A stretch of 49,948 nucleotides of DNA, from the NCBI GenBank assembly GCA_026399755.1, contig JAPLQI010000127.1, positions 1 to 49,948 on the forward strand, read 5' to 3'. The notes under the pieces are model-generated. The model ran no database searches. It was not told where the DNA came from and saw only the letters and a program-made list of their open reading frames with translations. This document shows, in pieces, positions 40,090-49,867 of this stretch. Position 1 is the stretch's first letter; every line of letters starts with the position of its first letter. The DNA is from Pseudomonadota bacterium (GTDB lineage: Bacteria; Pseudomonadota; Gammaproteobacteria; Burkholderiales; Chitinibacteraceae). A program made the position numbers and the translations under genes.

Positions 40090-40171
40090 CAGCTTGGGGC
40101 GGGAAGGCCAGTGGTTTTTCCGCCTAGTAAATTTGCAATCAAACCATTGCAACTCCTTTTGGTAAAAAGCG

Positions 40172-42319
40172 ATGAATACAACAGACCTAAAACGCACAAA
40201 GCCCGCCGCAGCGCCTATCGCTGCTGCCCCAGTGGCTGTGCACACTGTACCTACGGCTAGCAAAAAACTTTCTTTACTCGACCCGCAGTTAATTGGTCCA
40301 GCGGTAATCGATTCGTTTAAAAAGCTAGCACCTAAAACCCAGCTCAAAAACCCTGTGATGTTTGTGGTGTATGTGGGCAGTATTTTAAGCACGCTACTGC
40401 TGATTCAAGCCCTTGCGGGTCACGGTGAAGCCGCGTTGAGCTTTATTGCCGGTATTACCGCATGGCTGTGGTTTACCGTGCTGTTTGCTAACTTTGCCGA
40501 AAGCTTGGCAGAGGGGCGTAGCAAGGCGCAGGCCGCGTCTTTGCGTAACACCAAGAAAAATGTCATCGCTAAAAAATTGTCTGGCCCAGGTCGTAAATTT
40601 GGCAAATCGATTGCCGACAGCGCCAGCTTGCGTAAGGGTGATTACATTTTGGTGGAAGCCGGTGATGTGATCCCTGCTGACGGTGAAGTCATCGAAGGCG
40701 TGGCATCGGTCGATGAATCGGCGATTACCGGTGAATCTGCACCAGTGATTCGCGAATCGGGTGGCGACTTTACGGCGGTGACCGGCGGTACGCGTGTCTT
40801 ATCCGATTGGGTGGTTGTGCGGGTGAGTGTGAATCCGGGCGAAGCCTTTCTGGATCGCATGATTGCCATGGTGGAAGGCGCAAAACGCCAGAAAACACCG
40901 AATGAAATCGCGTTAACGATTTTGCTGGTAGCTTTAACCATCGTGTTTATGGTGGTGACGGTTACGCTCTTGCCTTTGTCTATGTTTAGCGTAGAAGCAA
41001 GCAAAGCAGGCTCGCCGATTACCATTACTGCCCTGATTGCCTTGCTGGTATGTTTGATTCCAACCACTATTGGCGCGCTTTTATCAGCGATTGGTGTGGC
41101 CGGCATGAGCCGCATGATGCAAGCCAATGTGATTGCTACATCGGGCCGTGCGGTAGAAGCAGCGGGTGACGTGGATGTGTTGATGCTGGATAAAACCGGC
41201 ACGATCACACTGGGTAATCGTCAAGCCTCTGCCTTTGTACCGGCTCCTGGCGTGACGATGGAAGAGCTGGCGGATGCTGCGCAATTGGCGTCCCTTGCTG
41301 ATGAAACCCCAGAAGGTCGCAGTATTGTGGTGCTGGCTAAGCAGAAATTTAATCTGCGCGAACGCCAATTATTAAGCCATGCCGTTGAGTTTGTGCCTTT
41401 TACTGCGCAAACCCGTATGAGCGGTGTGAATTACGACGAGCGCCTCATCCGTAAGGGTGCGATCGACGCGATTAAAAAGCATGTTGCAAGCTTGGGTGGT
41501 GTATTCCCTGAAGCGGTAGGCAAACTCGCTGACGAAATCGCTCGTCGTGGTTCAACTCCTTTGTTGGTGAGTGATGGCCCTAAAGTCATGGGCGTGATCG
41601 AGCTAAAAGACATTGTAAAAGGTGGCATTAAAGAGCGCTTTGCCGAGCTGCGTCAGATGGGGATTAAAACCATCATGATCACGGGTGATAACCCGCTGAC
41701 CGCTGCGGCGATTGCGGCCGAAGCCGGTGTGGATGATTTCTTGGCCGAAGCCACGCCAGAAGCCAAACTTGCCATGATTCGCCAGTATCAAGCCGAAGGT
41801 AAATTGGTAGCGATGACGGGTGACGGTACCAATGATGCGCCTGCACTGGCGCAAGCCGATGTGGCGGTGGCCATGAATACCGGTACGCAAGCGGCTAAAG
41901 AAGCCGGCAATATGGTGGATTTGGATTCCAATCCAACTAAATTGATTGAGATTGTAGAAATCGGCAAGCAAATGCTGATGACTCGCGGCTCATTGACCAC
42001 CTTTAGTATTGCCAACGATGTAGCGAAATACTTTGCTATTATCCCGGCCGCTTTTGTATCGACTTACCCGCAATTGGGCGCTTTAAATGTAATGGGATTA
42101 AATAGCCCTAATTCGGCAGTGATGTCGGCGGTGATTTTTAATGCCTTAATTATTGTGTTCTTAATTCCTTTGGCATTAAAGGGCGTGAAATATCGTGCTC
42201 AGGCTGCCGCGCAATTACTCCGCAATAATTTATTGATTTACGGTTTGGGTGGCTTATTAGTGCCTTTTGCTGGGATCAAAATCATTGATATGGCATTGGG
42301 TGCGATGGGCTTAGTTTAA
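40172..42319 (+). CDS. kdpB: Potassium-transporting ATPase ATP-binding subunit B
   Basis: This 715-residue P-type ATPase (type IA) carries the phosphorylated aspartate in '[11 protein letters not shown]' (D340), the actuator motif 'AITGESAPV' (T186-G187-E188-S189) and the hinge '[17 protein letters not shown]'. It couples ATP hydrolysis to potassium uptake through KdpA. The N-terminus has an Ala/Pro-rich extension of about 40 residues before the first conserved segment, and the membrane-inserted part begins around residue 60. It lies 82 bp after kdpA. Confidence 0.97.
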   Translation: MNTTDLKRTKPAAAPIAAAPVAVHTVPTASKKLSLLDPQLIGPAVIDSFKKLAPKTQLKNPVMFVVYVGSILSTLLLIQALAGHGEAALSFIAGITAWLWFTVLFANFAESLAEGRSKAQAASLRNTKKNVIAKKLSGPGRKFGKSIADSASLRKGDYILVEAGDVIPADGEVIEGVASVDESAITGESAPVIRESGGDFTAVTGGTRVLSDWVVVRVSVNPGEAFLDRMIAMVEGAKRQKTPNEIALTILLVALTIVFMVVTVTLLPLSMFSVEASKAGSPITITALIALLVCLIPTTIGALLSAIGVAGMSRMMQANVIATSGRAVEAAGDVDVLMLDKTGTITLGNRQASAFVPAPGVTMEELADAAQLASLADETPEGRSIVVLAKQKFNLRERQLLSHAVEFVPFTAQTRMSGVNYDERLIRKGAIDAIKKHVASLGGVFPEAVGKLADEIARRGSTPLLVSDGPKVMGVIELKDIVKGGIKERFAELRQMGIKTIMITGDNPLTAAAIAAEAGVDDFLAEATPEAKLAMIRQYQAEGKLVAMTGDGTNDAPALAQADVAVAMNTGTQAAKEAGNMVDLDSNPTKLIEIVEIGKQMLMTRGSLTTFSIANDVAKYFAIIPAAFVSTYPQLGALNVMGLNSPNSAVMSAVIFNALIIVFLIPLALKGVKYRAQAAAQLLRNNLLIYGLGGLLVPFAGIKIIDMALGAMGLV

Positions 42320-42368
42320 GTTTTGTGTTATCCGGCTATTCATGCCGGATAACGCTGAGGGCACGCGT

Positions 42369-42632
42369 ATGGACATGATTGGAAATTTATTACTGATTGT
42401 TTTCATTCTTGTGTTGGCGTATGTGGCGGGGTGTTGCAGCCTTTGGTTTTGGCGGCGCTCACCCACCTTACGCGAATATTTAGCAAAATATGAAGCTTGC
42501 AAGGGAGAAGGGGAAGTGGGGTGTTACCGCTGCGGAACCTTTTATCCTTTGACGGAAGAAACGCTATACGCGGTGCGCTCCAAAACCCAGTGCAGCTGCT
42601 GCAAAGCCGTGTTGTGGCGTAGTGAAGTTTGA
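42369..42632 (+). CDS. Small membrane protein with Cys-rich zinc-ribbon-like tail
   Basis: This is a protein of 87 residues from ATG 42369 (GAGGG upstream). A frame start at 42342 would add nine. One membrane helix ('MIGNLLLIVFILVLAYVAGC', residues ~3-25) is followed by a basic stretch, 'FWRRSPTLREY'. The cytoplasmic tail has two Cys pairs, 'CYRCGTFYPL' and 'CSCCKAVLW', about 20 residues apart, a zinc-ribbon layout. I do not recognise the family. It is inserted between kdpB and kdpC on the same strand, where these two are normally adjacent. A link to the potassium pump is inferred from position only. Confidence 0.65.
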   Translation: MDMIGNLLLIVFILVLAYVAGCCSLWFWRRSPTLREYLAKYEACKGEGEVGCYRCGTFYPLTEETLYAVRSKTQCSCCKAVLWRSEV

Positions 42633-42719
42633 TGTGGCTGGTGTCAATTCGTACGCCACCTTATTGATAGATTTACCTCTTGAAGCAAGCCCTAAGGCAT
42701 GCGCAATGAAGGATTTAAA

Positions 42720-43304
42720 ATGAATGCTCAATTAAGACCCGCTCTCGTTATTTTTGCGCTACTTTCTGTAATCACAGGCCTAGCTTACCCACTGCTGGTG
42801 ACGGGCGTAGCCCAAGCCACCATGCCAGCTCAAGCCAATGGTAGCTTGGTGCAATTGCAAGGTAAGGCTGTAGGTTCCAGCCTGATTGGCCAGAATTTTA
42901 GCGAGCCGCAATACTTCTGGGGCCGCCCATCTGCCACAGGCCCTATGGCTTATAATGCGGGCGGCTCAAGCGGCTCCAACCTAGGTCCAACTAATCCAGC
43001 GTTTTTGGATACGGTAAAAGGGCGGGTAGAAGCTTTGAAAAAAGCGCATCCAAACCAAGCTGGAGCCATCCCTGTTGATCTGGTTACCGCCTCAGGCAGT
43101 GGCTTGGATCCACACATTAGCGTTGCTGCAGCCCAATACCAATTAGAGCGCGTATCGGCAGAGCGTAAGCTATCTAGCGATAAAGTGAGTAAACTACTTG
43201 CAGATAATACAGAAGGCCGTCAGTTTGGCTTGTTTGGCGAGCCAAGAGTGAATGTGCTGAAACTGAATATTGCACTGGATGAGCAATATCCTTTGGCGAA
43301 GTAA
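42720..43304 (+). CDS. kdpC: Potassium-transporting ATPase subunit C
   Basis: This is a protein of 194 residues from ATG 42720, chosen because AAGGA lies seven bases upstream. The annotated longer frame from 42699 overlaps that site. One N-terminal membrane helix ('[20 protein letters not shown]') anchors a periplasmic domain with the KdpC signature '[20 protein letters not shown]', '[14 protein letters not shown]' and '[12 protein letters not shown]'. The periplasmic domain caps the KdpA pore and is needed for high potassium affinity. A dispersed repeat follows before kdpD. Confidence 0.96.
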   Translation: MNAQLRPALVIFALLSVITGLAYPLLVTGVAQATMPAQANGSLVQLQGKAVGSSLIGQNFSEPQYFWGRPSATGPMAYNAGGSSGSNLGPTNPAFLDTVKGRVEALKKAHPNQAGAIPVDLVTASGSGLDPHISVAAAQYQLERVSAERKLSSDKVSKLLADNTEGRQFGLFGEPRVNVLKLNIALDEQYPLAK

Positions 43305-43344
43305 GCGCTGAGGAAAAGGTTCTGTAGACACCTAAGGGAGCAAA

Positions 43345-43444
43345 ATCTCGAATCACAGAGAACACAGAGTTTCACAGAGGACGCGACAGATTTAATGCTT
43401 TTCTCTGTGGTCTCTGTGTTCTCGTTTTGCTCTGTGGTTCAAGG
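43345..43444. repeat. Dispersed CACAGAG-family palindromic element between kdpC and kdpD
   Basis: The left arm (43350-43385) carries AATCACAGAG, AACACAGAG and TTCACAGAGG. The right arm (43400-43444) carries the complements CTCTGTGG, CTCTGTGTTCTC and CTCTGTGGTTC. It can form a long imperfect hairpin in the ~250-bp gap before kdpD. The same family occurs at 25150 and 46245. Confidence 0.8.
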
Positions 43445-43556
43445 TTTAGCGCTCTGTCAAGGCTAGCTGCAGAGTCTTTTGAGTTATGTTCTCCCCGTCT
43501 TCAGTGCCTGCACTCCTTCGATTTTTAACCCCCAACCCTTAGCCACAAGCTCATCA

Positions 43557-46235
43557 ATGACCGATACCCGACCCGACCCCGATTCCCTGCTCGATAAAAT
43601 CAAACGAAGCGATGAGCAAGCTGCTCGTGGGCGTTTGAAGATTTTCTTTGGCGCTTGCGCAGGTGTGGGCAAGACTTACGCCATGCTGGCTGCGGGCCAT
43701 GTGCAGCAGCGTTTGGGTGTGGATGTTTTGGTTGGTGTGGTTGAAACGCACGGGCGTAGCGAAACGGCGACTCAGCTGATTGGCTTAAAAGTGTTGCCGC
43801 AGGCCAAGATCGAGCACCGTGGGCAAATCCTGCCTGAGTTTGATCTGGATGCGGCACTGGCCATTAAGCCGCCACTGATTTTAATCGACGAGCTAGCGCA
43901 TTCCAATGTGGCTGGCTCGCGTCACCCTAAGCGCTGGCAAGATGTGGAAGAGCTGCTGGCGGCGGGGATTGATGTTTACACCTCTTTGAATGTGCAGCAT
44001 TTAGAGCGCTTAAACGATGTAGTCGGGCAGATTACAGGCATTGTGGTGCGCGAAACGCTGCCGGATCACGTATTTGATGCGGCCGACGAAGTCACACTAG
44101 TCGATTTGCCGCCTGATGAATTACTGCTGCGTTTGGCCGAGGGCAAGGTTTACCGGCCTGAGCAGGCCACACGGGCCAGCCAGAATTTTTTTCGCAAAGG
44201 TAATTTACTGGCGCTGCGCGAACTGGCATTGCGCCGCACGGCGGATCGAGTGGATGCGCAGATGCGCGCTTACCGCGCTGATCAATCTATTCAGCCTGTA
44301 TGGAAAGCACACGAGCGTTTACTGATCAGCATAGGCCCGTATTCAGGCGGGGATAAGTTGATACGCAGTGCGTGTCGGCTGGCCGCTAGCTTGCATGCAG
44401 ATTGCCTAGTCGTCTATGTAGAAACGCCGGAGCTACAGCGCCAAGGCGAGGAAACCCGTAAGCAGGTGCTAAAAACGCTGAAGTTGGCGCAAGACTTAGG
44501 CGCTGAAACCAGTGTGCTGGCAGGAGTGGATCTGGTCGACACCCTGCTTGCGTTTGCGCGTAGCCGCAATGTATCCAAAATGGTGGTGGGCAAATCGCAG
44601 CGCAGTACATGGTCGCGGCTATGGCGGCGGCCTTTGTCTGAGCAGCTGATCGACAAGGCCATTGATGTTGATGTTTATGTAGTGGCGCATGATGTGGGCG
44701 ATGCACTGCCCAGCGACACAAAACCCAATAGCCTGCTGTTTGACGAGGCCACGCCCAAACTCCAGCGCCATGGCTATTTTGCAGCACTGGGCGCAGCTGC
44801 ATTAACTACGCTGCTGACAGCAGGCTTGCTGCATTTCTTTGATTTAGCCAATGTGGTGATGTTGTATTTGCTGGCTGTGGTGCTGGTATCGGTGCGCTAC
44901 GGGCGTGGGCCAGGAGCGGTAGCTTCATTATTATCGGTGGCCGCGTTTGATTTCTTTTTTGTCGCGCCACGGATGTCATTTTCCGTGTCTGATACCCAGT
45001 ATTTGCTGACCTTTGCCGTGATGCTATCTGTGGCGCTGATTATTAGTCATCTGACTTCCAGATTACGCTTTGAAGCCAATGTGGCCACCTACCGCGAGCG
45101 CCGTACTCGGGCCTTGTATGAGTTAGGGCGCGAGCTATCTGGCGCGCTGACGGCCACCCAAATTGTAGAAATGAGCGTGCGCCATTTGGACGGCCTGTTT
45201 CAGTCGCAAACGCTATTGTTTATCCCCGATAGTGCAGAAATAGTCCGCGCCTCGCACGAGCATGCCAGCGCCGATTTAGGTATTGCTCAATGGGTTTATG
45301 ATTATCAGCAGCCAGCGGGCCTGGGCACACATACTCTGCCCGCTGCACCGTTACTCTATATTCCACTGAAAGCGCCGATGCGCACCCGTGGCGTGCTGGC
45401 GGTTTTACCCACCGACAGCCAGCATGTGTTTTTGCCCGAGCAGCAGCGTTTATTAGAAACTGCCGCCAGCCAAATTGCACTGGCTTTGGAGCGCGTGCAT
45501 TACGTAGAGGTTGCGCAAGATGCCATTATTGCGATGGAATCGGAGCGATTAAGAAACGGTGTTTTATCTGCGGTATCGCACGATTTACGCACGCCGCTGA
45601 CTACCCTTGTGGGCCTAGCTAGCCTCTTAGATAAAGACGAAATCCCTGCAGAATTCAGGCATATTTCGCAAAGCTTGCAAAAAGAAGCGATGCGCATGAA
45701 TCATATGGTCAGCAATTTATTGGATATGGCCAAATTGCAATCGGGGGTGAAACCGAATAAAGAATGGCAGCTTTTAGAGGAATCTGTGGGTGGCGCGGTG
45801 AGGGTAGCTGGGGCTAGCTTGGCTGCGCATCAAATTAAGGTGGACCTGCCCGCTGATTTGCCCATGCTTGAATATGATGCCGTGCTGATGGAACGCGTGC
45901 TGGTTAATTTACTAGAAAACGCTGCCAAATATACGCCCGCTGGCAGTACCATGACGATCTCTGCAAAGAAAGACGGTAATATGGCGCGAATAGCCGTCAG
46001 CGATAACGGCCCCGGCTTACCGGAAGGCACACACTTATTTGATAAATTTACTCGCGGCACCACCGAATCCGGCGCGCCCGGTGTGGGGTTGGGCTTAGCC
46101 ATCTGCCGCAGCATTATCCACGCCCACGGCGGACAAATCAGCGCCAGAAATTTAGACCCACACGGCGCAGAATTTGAATTCACCCTGCCATTGGGTACGC
46201 CGCCTGTGTTTGAGAGCGCAGATTTAACACCCTAA
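43557..46235 (+). CDS. kdpD: Potassium sensor histidine kinase KdpD
   Basis: This is a protein of 892 residues from ATG 43557; an in-frame TTG at 43479 would add 26 residues that do not resemble KdpD. Walker A 'GACAGVGKT' at 32-40 and the KdpD domain motifs 'ELAHSN' and 'LNVQHLERLNDVV' are followed by a Usp-like domain (about 245-370). Four closely packed membrane helices ('LGAAALTTLLTAGLLHFF' onward) come next, then a GAF-like domain. The kinase core has H675 in 'AVSHDLRTPLTTL', an N-box 'VNLLENAAKYT' and G-boxes 'VSDNGPGL' and 'GVGLGLAI'. It senses low potassium or ionic stress and controls KdpE. It is separated from kdpE by a ~220-bp repeat-filled gap, although these genes usually touch. 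Confidence 0.95.
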   Translation: MTDTRPDPDSLLDKIKRSDEQAARGRLKIFFGACAGVGKTYAMLAAGHVQQRLGVDVLVGVVETHGRSETATQLIGLKVLPQAKIEHRGQILPEFDLDAALAIKPPLILIDELAHSNVAGSRHPKRWQDVEELLAAGIDVYTSLNVQHLERLNDVVGQITGIVVRETLPDHVFDAADEVTLVDLPPDELLLRLAEGKVYRPEQATRASQNFFRKGNLLALRELALRRTADRVDAQMRAYRADQSIQPVWKAHERLLISIGPYSGGDKLIRSACRLAASLHADCLVVYVETPELQRQGEETRKQVLKTLKLAQDLGAETSVLAGVDLVDTLLAFARSRNVSKMVVGKSQRSTWSRLWRRPLSEQLIDKAIDVDVYVVAHDVGDALPSDTKPNSLLFDEATPKLQRHGYFAALGAAALTTLLTAGLLHFFDLANVVMLYLLAVVLVSVRYGRGPGAVASLLSVAAFDFFFVAPRMSFSVSDTQYLLTFAVMLSVALIISHLTSRLRFEANVATYRERRTRALYELGRELSGALTATQIVEMSVRHLDGLFQSQTLLFIPDSAEIVRASHEHASADLGIAQWVYDYQQPAGLGTHTLPAAPLLYIPLKAPMRTRGVLAVLPTDSQHVFLPEQQRLLETAASQIALALERVHYVEVAQDAIIAMESERLRNGVLSAVSHDLRTPLTTLVGLASLLDKDEIPAEFRHISQSLQKEAMRMNHMVSNLLDMAKLQSGVKPNKEWQLLEESVGGAVRVAGASLAAHQIKVDLPADLPMLEYDAVLMERVLVNLLENAAKYTPAGSTMTISAKKDGNMARIAVSDNGPGLPEGTHLFDKFTRGTTESGAPGVGLGLAICRSIIHAHGGQISARNLDPHGAEFEFTLPLGTPPVFESADLTP

Positions 46236-46244
46236 GGTCTGTAG

Positions 46245-46287
46245 GCACAGAGAACACAGAGTTTAAAAGCAGAACACGGAGAAACCA
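46245..46287. repeat. Third CACAGAG-family fragment between kdpD and kdpE
   Basis: GGCACAGAGAACACAGAG and AACACGGAGAAACC at 46245-46287 match the arms of the elements at 25150 and 43345. Only one arm is present here. It is followed directly by a different palindromic element. Confidence 0.7.
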
Positions 46288-46294
46288 TGGGCAA

Positions 46295-46378
46295 GGTTTT
46301 ATAGGGTGTACAACGACGAAGTCGTTGCGCACCAAGTGCTGGTGCGCAAGAAAAACGACTTGCACACCCTATAAAACC
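46295..46378. repeat. 84-bp nested palindromic element between kdpD and kdpE
   Basis: Outer arms GGTTTTATAGGGTGT (46295-46309) and ACACCCTATAAAACC (46364-46378) are perfect complements of 15 bases. Inside, CGACGAAGTCGTTGCGCACC and GGTGCGCAAGAAAAACGAC give a further imperfect stem. It looks like a small non-coding mobile repeat (MITE or REP-like) inserted in the kdp operon. Confidence 0.8.
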
Positions 46379-46453
46379 CACTCCTCATGCCTTTTTCATG
46401 TTTTCTGTGCCCACAGAACTTTTTGTATTCCCCCATTTAAAGAATAGGCAAGC

Positions 46454-47146
46454 ATGTCAGATATCCCCATTACCGTTGTCATCATCGAAGATGAAAAACC
46501 GATTCGGCATTTTTTGTCCGAATCTTTGCTCGATGTGGGCATGCAGGTGTTTACGGCGGAAACCGGTAAGCAGGGCTTGATTGAAGTCGCCACTCGCAAG
46601 CCTGATCTCATTATCTTGGACTTGGGCCTGCCCGATATGGATGGTGTGACGGTGATCGAACGCCTGCGCGAATGGTGCGAGCTGCCCGTGTTAGTGCTCT
46701 CTGCCCGCACGCAAGAAACAGAAAAAGTACGGGCGCTAGATGCTGGGGCCGATGATTTTCTGACTAAGCCCTTTGGTGTGCCCGAATGCTTAGCGCGTAT
46801 CCGTGTTTTGCTGCGCCGCCATACGCGTGGGCAGGGCGTGCAGCAGTCGATTGAGTTTGGCCAAGTGAAAATCGATCTGGTGAATCGTCAGGTGTATAAA
46901 AGCGATGTTCCTGTACACCTTACGCCAATCGAGTATCGTCTGCTGACGACGCTGACGCGCTTCCCCGGCAAAGTGCTGACGCACCGTGAATTGCTCAAAG
47001 CTGTATGGGGACCATCGCACTCAGAAAGCAGCCAATATTTGCGTGTTTATATGGGCCACCTAAGGCAAAAGCTAGAAGTAGACCCCGCCTTGCCGCAGCA
47101 TATCGTGACCGAAACGGGCGTGGGCTATCGTTTGATTGGCGTATAG
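46454..47146 (+). CDS. kdpE: Response regulator KdpE
   Basis: This is a 230-residue OmpR/PhoB-type regulator. The receiver has acidic residues in 'VVIIEDEKPI', phospho-acceptor D56 in 'LIILDLGLPDMDG' and K in 'FLTKPF'. The winged-helix domain (about 130-228) has 'HLTPIEYRLLTTLTRFPGKV', 'THRELLKAVWG' and 'SQYLRVYMGHLRQKLE'. It activates kdpF-A-B-C under low potassium, presumably at the candidate site at 37893. Only seven bases separate its stop from the convergent chemoreceptor stop, so there is no separate terminator. Confidence 0.96.
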   Translation: MSDIPITVVIIEDEKPIRHFLSESLLDVGMQVFTAETGKQGLIEVATRKPDLIILDLGLPDMDGVTVIERLREWCELPVLVLSARTQETEKVRALDAGADDFLTKPFGVPECLARIRVLLRRHTRGQGVQQSIEFGQVKIDLVNRQVYKSDVPVHLTPIEYRLLTTLTRFPGKVLTHRELLKAVWGPSHSESSQYLRVYMGHLRQKLEVDPALPQHIVTETGVGYRLIGV

Positions 47147-47152
47147 CTGGCT

Positions 47153-48625
47153 TTATGCTCTTTGTAATGTATGCGCCGATGTGCCCAGCTCGGCCATGAG
47201 CTGATCAAGCTTTAGGGTGGCGCTTGCAATGGTTTCTGTTTCTATCGATAAAGACTGGCTGGCCTCTTTGATCGTGGAAATACTACTGACAAACTGGCTA
47301 AAGCCTTGCTGCTGCTGTGCTTCTGCCCTAGCAAGCGATTGCAGTAAGTGGGCAAGGGTCTGTGTGCTGTGAATGATGCTGCTTAGCTTACCTTGTGCGG
47401 ATAGGGTGTGTTCATGGCCTGCACGCATTTGGGCATCGCCTTCTCGCATGGTGACGATAGATGACTCTGTGCCTTCGATAATCAGATGAATTTTTCCACC
47501 GATATCGAGTGTTGCTTTTTGCGTACGCTCGGCAAGTTTTCTGACTTCATCGGCCACCACCGCAAAGCCTCGGCCTTGCTCTCCCGCCCGCGCGGCTTCA
47601 ATCGCGGCGTTGAGTGCTAGCAGATTAGTTTGCTCGGCAATTTCCCTGATCATTTGTACGATGCTATTGACCTCTGAGCTGCGTTTGCCAAGGTTTTCTA
47701 GCTGCGTTGCCGCTGTATTAATCGCTGAATGTGCTGCAGTGAGCTGATTGACTGCGGATTTCATTGCCTCGCCACCATCATGGGCTGCGTTGCTGGCCGT
47801 ATCGGCCATGGTGGCCGCTTGCCTTGATCCTTCTGTATTTTGCTGTGTTGTGGCGGTCATTTGGCTAGCATTTTTAGACATCTCTTCTGCCCGTATGCGT
47901 TGGGCCGACATGGTCTGGGCAATCAAAGAAGCGCTGCTACTAATCCCCTGGCTTTCTCTGGCTGCGGCATCAATCGAGCGGGTCACCTGATCAAGTATCG
48001 TTTGCATGGCGATGGCCGTTTTTTCAGCCTCTAAACGGGAGGATTCTAGCTTCTCAAAACCACGTGATTTTGATTTTTCAAATGAAAGCGAAAGAATAAA
48101 CACAATAACGGTAATGCCGAGTAGTGATTTCATTTGTAGCGTGGGAAAGGCTTCAGGATGAATAGGGCTAGTGGGGAGCATGCCGTGTGTGGAGGCAAAA
48201 AAGAAAGAAATAATGGCCAGTAAAGTGGCTCCCGCCCAAATAAGCCCTGATGTTCTACCGCCTACAAACACCGCCGCCATTGGTACCGCGGCGTACCAAA
48301 CAATGCTGGTCGACATAATGCCGCCATTCACATATACCATCCAGCCGACTAAGGAAAACAAGCAAAGCACTACATATTCAGCCGTCAGCTGCACCATGGC
48401 ACTGGCTTTAAGGATAAAAACACCGAGTAAGAGGGCTAAACATCCCAGCAAAATACCGTTGGCCATCGCAGGATGATTGAGTTTGTAATAAGACAAGGCA
48501 AACAGTGGCGCAATCAGCCCCGCAGAGAGTGCTGCATTTACAATGGTTTGTGCTCGAATAAATAGCTCTGCGCGCTGACGAATTTCAGCAGGAATAAACC
48601 ATTCGGTAAGAGAATGTAATTGCAT
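47153..48625 (-). CDS. Methyl-accepting chemotaxis protein with multi-helix membrane sensor
   Basis: This 490-residue receptor lacks the usual large periplasmic domain. Residues ~25-190 form about six membrane helices with short loops, so sensing probably occurs in or at the membrane. The cytoplasmic part has the hairpin signature '[20 protein letters not shown]', '[20 protein letters not shown]', and methylation-type helices on either side. The start has GGAG five bases upstream. No che genes are in the window, so it must work with a pathway encoded elsewhere. It is convergent with kdpE. Confidence 0.93.
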   Translation of the reverse strand: MQLHSLTEWFIPAEIRQRAELFIRAQTIVNAALSAGLIAPLFALSYYKLNHPAMANGILLGCLALLLGVFILKASAMVQLTAEYVVLCLFSLVGWMVYVNGGIMSTSIVWYAAVPMAAVFVGGRTSGLIWAGATLLAIISFFFASTHGMLPTSPIHPEAFPTLQMKSLLGITVIVFILSLSFEKSKSRGFEKLESSRLEAEKTAIAMQTILDQVTRSIDAAARESQGISSSASLIAQTMSAQRIRAEEMSKNASQMTATTQQNTEGSRQAATMADTASNAAHDGGEAMKSAVNQLTAAHSAINTAATQLENLGKRSSEVNSIVQMIREIAEQTNLLALNAAIEAARAGEQGRGFAVVADEVRKLAERTQKATLDIGGKIHLIIEGTESSIVTMREGDAQMRAGHEHTLSAQGKLSSIIHSTQTLAHLLQSLARAEAQQQQGFSQFVSSISTIKEASQSLSIETETIASATLKLDQLMAELGTSAHTLQRA

Positions 48626-49044
48626 GCAAGCTCCGAGTTGTGGTGTTTTTATAGGAACGCAAGCATGTAGAAAGGCCGCGAATACATTAGACTTTAAAAC
48701 AATTGTTTTAAAGTGACAATGCGGTCAGTACGTATAGAAAGAGGGGTGATGAATGCCAATCCAATCAACTTCGCCCGTCGTCATGATGCTAGTAGCCGCA
48801 CAATGACAAGCTTTGAATCATCGTAGGGCGAGTGCAACACACGTACTGTTCAGTATTGCTCGCGGGTAGCAGTCGCCTTACAAATAGTATTGCGCTTAAG
48901 TTGAAAGGATAGAGATGAATGGGAGTTTCATTTTGTTCTATTGATTTAAGCAAAATGAGTTGATGGGATGCTTTTGTCGCTTGGCTTTGCTGGTTTATTT
49001 GCTCATTTATGGTCGATAAACCAGCGTAACTCAATATTCAGGAT
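48626..49044. other. Intergenic gap with a degenerate palindromic repeat
   Basis: No gene is supported in this stretch of ~420 bp. An 81-codon minus-strand frame at 48789-49034 lacks a ribosome site and family features. GTAGGGCGA (48823-48831) and TCGCCTTAC (48873-48881) are imperfect complements and mark a decayed dispersed element of the GTAGGG family also seen at 46300 and 49770. Confidence 0.45.
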
Positions 49045-49494
49045 TTATCGCTGAGCTTTATTGAGCAAGCTATCCAGCGCTCGTGCAAAGTTTTGCCTGT
49101 CTGCGGTGCTCATGGCGCTTGGGCCGCCGGTGTCTATGCCGCTGGCGCGTAAGGTATCCATAAAGTCACGCATATTCAGGCGCTCGCCGATATTCTCACG
49201 GCTTAAACGCTCCCCGCGTGAATCCAGCACCAAGCCGCCTTTGGCAATCACGTCCGATGCAAGCGGAATATCCGAGGTAATAATCAAATCACCCGCCGTG
49301 CATAGCTCCACAATCCGGCGATCCGCCACATCAAAGCCTTGCTCCACCACCAAGGACTTTAAAAAAGACGAATGCGGCGTTTGAATATATTGATTGGCTA
49401 CAAAAGTGCAGCTGATTTTGCAGCGCTCTGCCGCGCGAAATAAAATCTCTTTAATCACCTTAGGGCAGGCATCGGCATCGACCCAGATTTGCAT
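49045..49494 (-). CDS. yaiI: YaiI/YqxD family protein (UPF0178)
   Basis: This 149-residue cytoplasmic protein has the family start 'MQIWVDADACPKVIKEILFR' and the motifs 'DRRIVELCTAGDLIITSDIP', 'LASDVIAKGG' and 'NMRDFMDTLRASGIDTGGPS'. The acidic residues placed as in PIN-like nucleases (DAD near the start, 'TSDIPLA') suggest a nuclease-like fold, but no activity has been established for the family. Length is the usual one. It stands alone on the minus strand. Confidence 0.92.
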   Translation of the reverse strand: MQIWVDADACPKVIKEILFRAAERCKISCTFVANQYIQTPHSSFLKSLVVEQGFDVADRRIVELCTAGDLIITSDIPLASDVIAKGGLVLDSRGERLSRENIGERLNMRDFMDTLRASGIDTGGPSAMSTADRQNFARALDSLLNKAQR

Positions 49495-49776
49495 GGCTTA
49501 AACCCGTGTATTACTTAGAAGCGATGAATTATAGCGCGTGTGGGCAATAGGTTTCTTACTGATGATGGCGATGTCTATTTGATAGTGAATGGTTTTTCAA
49601 AAATCACTATTTTCTTTATGCTTATGTAGGATCAATTCTTTATTTTTTTATATTAAAGGCTTGAGGGTGCATAAGTTTGTGGTGCATTTAAGATAACCTG
49701 ATTATGCCTCTTGCTCAACGAGCTCTGTGAAAATGGATTTCTTGAGAGCTGGGGTCGATTTATGAATTCGTAGGGC

Positions 49777-49821
49777 GGGTGAAACCCGCGAGTGATGATG
49801 AAAAATACGCGGGTTTCACCC
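49777..49821. repeat. REP-like palindrome
   Basis: GGGTGAAACCCGCG (49777-49790) and CGCGGGTTTCACCC (49808-49821) are perfect 14-base complements around a 17-base spacer. TAGGGC precedes it at 49771. It resembles the short dispersed repeats common in Neisseriales and related genomes. Confidence 0.8.
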
Positions 49822-49838
49822 CAATCCTATCAACTTAA

Positions 49839-49867
49839 GCCGCTTGCCTTTATTCAAGGCATGCGGC
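49839..49867. repeat. Second stem-loop near the window end
   Basis: GCCGC-T-TGCCTT (49839-49850) pairs with AAGGCA-T-GCGGC (49856-49867) around a five-base loop, with one T-T mismatch. It could be a terminator of a gene beyond the window on the minus strand or part of the preceding repeat. No T-run follows on the plus strand. Confidence 0.6.

Noticed and set aside
48789-49034. 81-codon minus-strand ORF upstream of the chemoreceptor
   Set aside because: It overlaps a decayed palindromic repeat and has no ribosome site or family features.
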